The notes under the pieces were generated by a model. That model did no database searches and had not been told where the DNA came from. It saw only the letters and a list, made by a program, of their open reading frames with translations. From Planctomycetota bacterium (lineage in GTDB: Bacteria; Planctomycetota; UBA8742; UBA2392): DNA of 64,000 bases. Where the stretch lies: contig JAHBYA010000009.1 of the NCBI GenBank assembly GCA_019636195.1, positions 62,001 to 126,000 on the forward strand. The letters run 5' to 3'. Positions 62,078-64,000 of this stretch are shown piece after piece (position 1 is the stretch's first letter; each line of letters begins with the position of its first letter). The position numbers were made by a program, and so were the translations under genes.

Positions 62078-62128
62078 GTCAGGGGGTTGGTTCCGCCCGG
62101 GGCCAACCGGTTGGGCCTTCCCCCTGAC
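62078..62128 (-). other. Structured leader between recA and the MWLFT gene
   Basis: GTCAGGGGG (62078-62086) and CCCCCTGAC (62120-62128) form a 9-bp stem, extendable by G-T pairs, enclosing a self-complementary CCAACCGGTTGG. It ends about 20 nt before the next start codon. It may terminate recA transcripts or control the small gene. Confidence 0.45.
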
Positions 62129-62241
62129 TTGGGATGGGAGCGCCAGCGTTCCGCCCGCCTGTGCCGCGGGCGCCCCGTCCGCGACTGCGTTAGTAGTCCG
62201 GGCTGCCCGCATCGCCCCGAGCTGACGCCCGGGGTTCCTGT

Positions 62242-63312
62242 TCACGCGGCTTCCACCTGCGGCTTTGCTTCTTCGGGCGGGAAGAGACTGGCCTTGACCT
62301 CGGCTTCAAGTTTGCGGTACAGGTCAAGGTTTTCCTTTTCGCGCAGGAACTCGAGCGCGTTGGTCTTGCCGTTGCCCAGCCGCGTCTCGCCATAGCTGAA
62401 CCAGTTGCCGCTTTTCTGAACGACGCCCAGTTGCATGGCAAACGTCAACAGGTCGTTCAGGTAACTGATGCCGCGCCCGAAGTAGATTTCGATCTCGACC
62501 TTCTTGAATGGCGGCGCCAGCTTGTTCTTGACCACCGTGACCTTGGCGCCCACGCCGATGCTTTCTTCGCCTTCCTTGATCTGTTGCGTGCGGCGCACCT
62601 CGATGCGCTGGCTGGCGAAGAACTTCAGCGCGCGGCCGCCGGTTGTCGTTTCGGGGTTGCCGAACATTACGCCGATTTTCTCGCGCACCTGGTTGATCAT
62701 CACGATGCACGTGCGGCTTTTGTTTGCGGCCGCCGTCAGCTTGCGCATGGCCTTGCTCATCATGCGCGCCAGCAGGCCCATCTGGCTGTCGCCCATTTCG
62801 CCCTCAAGCTCGGCGCGGGGCACCAGCGCGGCGACGCTGTCCACGACGATGATGTCCACGGCATTGCTGGCAATCAGCGCTTCCGCGATGTCGAGGGCTT
62901 GCTCGCCGTAATCGGGCTGGCTCACCCACAGGCGGTCCATGTCGATGCCCAGCTTGCGGCCATACAGCGGGTCAAAGGCATGCTCGGCGTCAATCAGCAC
63001 GGCATTGCCGCCCAGCTTCTGGGCGTTGGCGATGGCGTGCAACGCCAGCGTGGTCTTGCCGCTGCTTTCCGGCCCGTAAATCTCGACAATCCGGCCGCGC
63101 GGCAAACCGCCGACGCCCAGGGCGACGTCAACGGCGAGGCTGCCGGTGGGAATAACGTCGATCTGTTTGCGGCTTTGCTCGCTCATGCGCATGATCGAGC
63201 CTTCGCCAAAGGTGCGCGAGATGCCGGCCAGTGCGTTCTGCAGGGCCTTGTCTTTCTCGGGGTTGAGGGACAGAACTTTCGCTTCTTCCTTTCGGTCTTC
63301 CTTTCGGGCCAT
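62242..63312 (-). CDS. recA: Recombinase A
   Basis: From the ATG at 63312 (AGGAA 6 nt upstream) the protein has 356 residues, the standard RecA length; a longer in-frame extension to 63684 is not real protein. Walker A is GPESSGKTT, followed by [24 protein letters not shown] (Walker B), the L1 segment and the L2-bearing [14 protein letters not shown]. RecA carries out strand exchange and triggers SOS by LexA cleavage. I could not identify a LexA-type operator upstream. Confidence 0.98.
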   Translation of the reverse strand: MARKEDRKEEAKVLSLNPEKDKALQNALAGISRTFGEGSIMRMSEQSRKQIDVIPTGSLAVDVALGVGGLPRGRIVEIYGPESSGKTTLALHAIANAQKLGGNAVLIDAEHAFDPLYGRKLGIDMDRLWVSQPDYGEQALDIAEALIASNAVDIIVVDSVAALVPRAELEGEMGDSQMGLLARMMSKAMRKLTAAANKSRTCIVMINQVREKIGVMFGNPETTTGGRALKFFASQRIEVRRTQQIKEGEESIGVGAKVTVVKNKLAPPFKKVEIEIYFGRGISYLNDLLTFAMQLGVVQKSGNWFSYGETRLGNGKTNALEFLREKENLDLYRKLEAEVKASLFPPEEAKPQVEAA

Positions 63313-63387
63313 GGCTGATTCCTGTGGCTTGCCGCTTGCGCGGACCCGTTGCGGGTTCTGGTCCGGCTGCTCGTGGGGGCGGGAACA

Positions 63388-63398
63388 CCCCCCCCCCC
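63388..63398. repeat. Homopolymer tract of 11 C upstream of recA
   Basis: Eleven C on the plus strand (11 G in the recA-sense strand) lie 76 nt before the recA start. Such a tract can slip during replication. The rest of the 291-nt gap between recA and the next gene holds a candidate -10 TATGTT (63433-63438, minus strand) and nothing else clear. Confidence 0.85.
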
Positions 63399-63591
63399 AA
63401 TCACAGGAGAGCAGCCGTGTCAGACACCCGAAAACATACCTGCAAAGGCGACACACCTCGGCCCGTGGGGAGTGTCGGAAACGCGCGCTCTCGGCCTGTG
63501 AAGCGGGTTGTGGGGCCTTTTGAAAAATCCGCGATTGATTGCGGTGGGCAGTGGGTCGGGCCTGCGTCGTGACGCCGCCGGATGCCGTTGC

Positions 63592-63597
63592 TATGCT
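63592..63597 (+). promoter_or_regulatory. Leaderless-type -10 box of the 58-residue membrane protein gene
   Basis: TATGCT is followed by 6 nt and the ATG at 63604, with GTGACG 17 nt upstream as a possible -35. Confidence 0.5.
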
Positions 63598-63603
63598 GCT
63601 GCG

Positions 63604-63780
63604 ATGGACCCGACACCCTGGGGCTTGATCATTGTGATGTTCGCGTACGCGATTGCCGGATGGGCGGCGCTGGTCGGCGTGCACTACGTGATCAGGCGGC
63701 GCCGCACCAGCCCGCGCAGCGCCCGTGAAGTCGCGCTGGGCTACGGCGAAAGCTGGCAGACCACACGCACTGACCTGTAG
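63604..63780 (+). CDS. 58-residue single-helix membrane protein
   Basis: The protein begins [20 protein letters not shown]. It has one membrane helix (about residues 6-28), a basic RRRRTS patch just inside and a short polar tail ending TTRTDL. Its plan (one helix then Arg patch) suits a small accessory subunit. A putative transporter gene starts 39 nt after the stop, so the two may be linked. A longer upstream frame is unlikely given the promoter position. Confidence 0.65.
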   Translation: MDPTPWGLIIVMFAYAIAGWAALVGVHYVIRRRRTSPRSAREVALGYGESWQTTRTDL

Positions 63781-63807
63781 CTCATTCCCAGCCGCGCCCG
63801 CTGCCGG

Positions 63808-63813
63808 TATTTT
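63808..63813 (+). promoter_or_regulatory. Leaderless-type -10 box of the transporter gene
   Basis: TATTTT is followed by 6 nt and the GTG at 63820. Confidence 0.4.
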
Positions 63814-63819
63814 CCGGAC

Positions 63820-64000
63820 GTGGACCCATTGATCGAATTGCTCAATCGCATTCCGCTTGCCGGCCTGATGCTGGTGGTGGCGGTCGGCTGGCTGGTCGGG
63901 CGTATCGAGATTCGCGGCATAAGCCTGAGCCCTTCCGGCGGCGTGCTGTTGACCGCGCTGTTGATGGGCTTTCTGGGCATGGACTTCAACGCGCTGTACG
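63820..64000 (+). CDS. AspT/YidE/YbjL-type transporter, N-terminal fragment
   Basis: The frame starts at GTG and runs off the window after 60 residues. It begins [20 protein letters not shown], and helix 1 is followed by a [15 protein letters not shown] turn and a second helix. This matches the N-terminus of aspartate:alanine exchanger-family (AspT/YidE) proteins, which carry the same GRI..G.SLG..G motif. Without the rest of the gene the substrate cannot be suggested. Confidence 0.65.
   Translation, partial: MDPLIELLNRIPLAGLMLVVAVGWLVGRIEIRGISLSPSGGVLLTALLMGFLGMDFNALY

Noticed and set aside
63313..63684. N-terminal extension of recA to 63684
   Set aside because: The ATG at 63312 has a Shine-Dalgarno sequence and gives the standard RecA length; the extension crosses the C11 tract and does not look like protein.

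Overview
The window is a GC-rich, gene-dense bacterial chromosome segment with no intergenic stretch longer than about 300 bases and no rRNA, tRNA or CRISPR that I could find. The gene content suggests Planctomycetota or a nearby lineage, with moderate confidence. The pointers are a large Ser/Thr kinase carrying DWG in place of DFG with a TPR tail, many TPR and WD40 proteins, a Rieske/cytochrome b complex with c-type hemes fused to cytochrome b, ccmB/ccmC, and a MoxR-vWA-beta-propeller operon. Codon use looks uniform, and there is no phage, plasmid or intact transposon. Many genes start 6 nt after a TANNNT box and lack a Shine-Dalgarno sequence, which suggests common leaderless transcription.

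Layout. 0-8.2 kb (minus strand): a type VI secretion sub-cluster tagH-tssJ-tssK-tssL-tssM-tagF, holding the baseplate/membrane-complex and regulatory genes without sheath, Hcp or VgrG. 8.3-18 kb: panB, a TPR/zinc-ribbon protein, two orphan TPR proteins that look like tails of STAND-type regulators, a fused aconitase-family enzyme, a STAS protein and an alkaline-phosphatase-superfamily protein. 18-23.2 kb: a lipoprotein, a PA0069-type radical SAM protein, a two-gene Rieske/cytochrome b operon, a Fur-family regulator and rbfA. 23.3-29.1 kb: a peptide-type ABC importer without ATPases, whose second permease carries a very large coiled-coil insertion. 29.2-35.2 kb: an NtrC-type regulator, ccmB, ccmC, a small membrane protein, a DUF58 protein and a BatA-like vWA protein. 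35-43 kb: Ser/Thr kinase, WD40 protein, B12-binding radical SAM protein, a secreted endonuclease/phosphatase-fold protein and an SRPBCC domain fused to a histone-H1-like tail.

43-49.9 kb: a pyrimidine operon of pyrB, an alpha/beta hydrolase and an apparently inactive dihydroorotase homologue. It is preceded by a leader peptide overlapping an intrinsic terminator, which resembles the enterobacterial pyrBI attenuator. YggS, a DEAD-box helicase, a HAD hydrolase and a small membrane protein follow. 49.9-53 kb: two tandem secreted paralogues, each followed by an intrinsic terminator, a zinc-ribbon membrane protein and a Dps-like ferritin.

53-63.3 kb (all minus strand): recA, a conserved small protein, a SprT-like metallopeptidase, a small helical protein that seems to start at ACG, and then a five-gene MoxR-vWA-beta-propeller ternary system. 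This last set is the strongest candidate for a poorly characterised NTP-dependent system. The window ends with a 58-residue membrane protein and the start of an AspT/YidE-type transporter.
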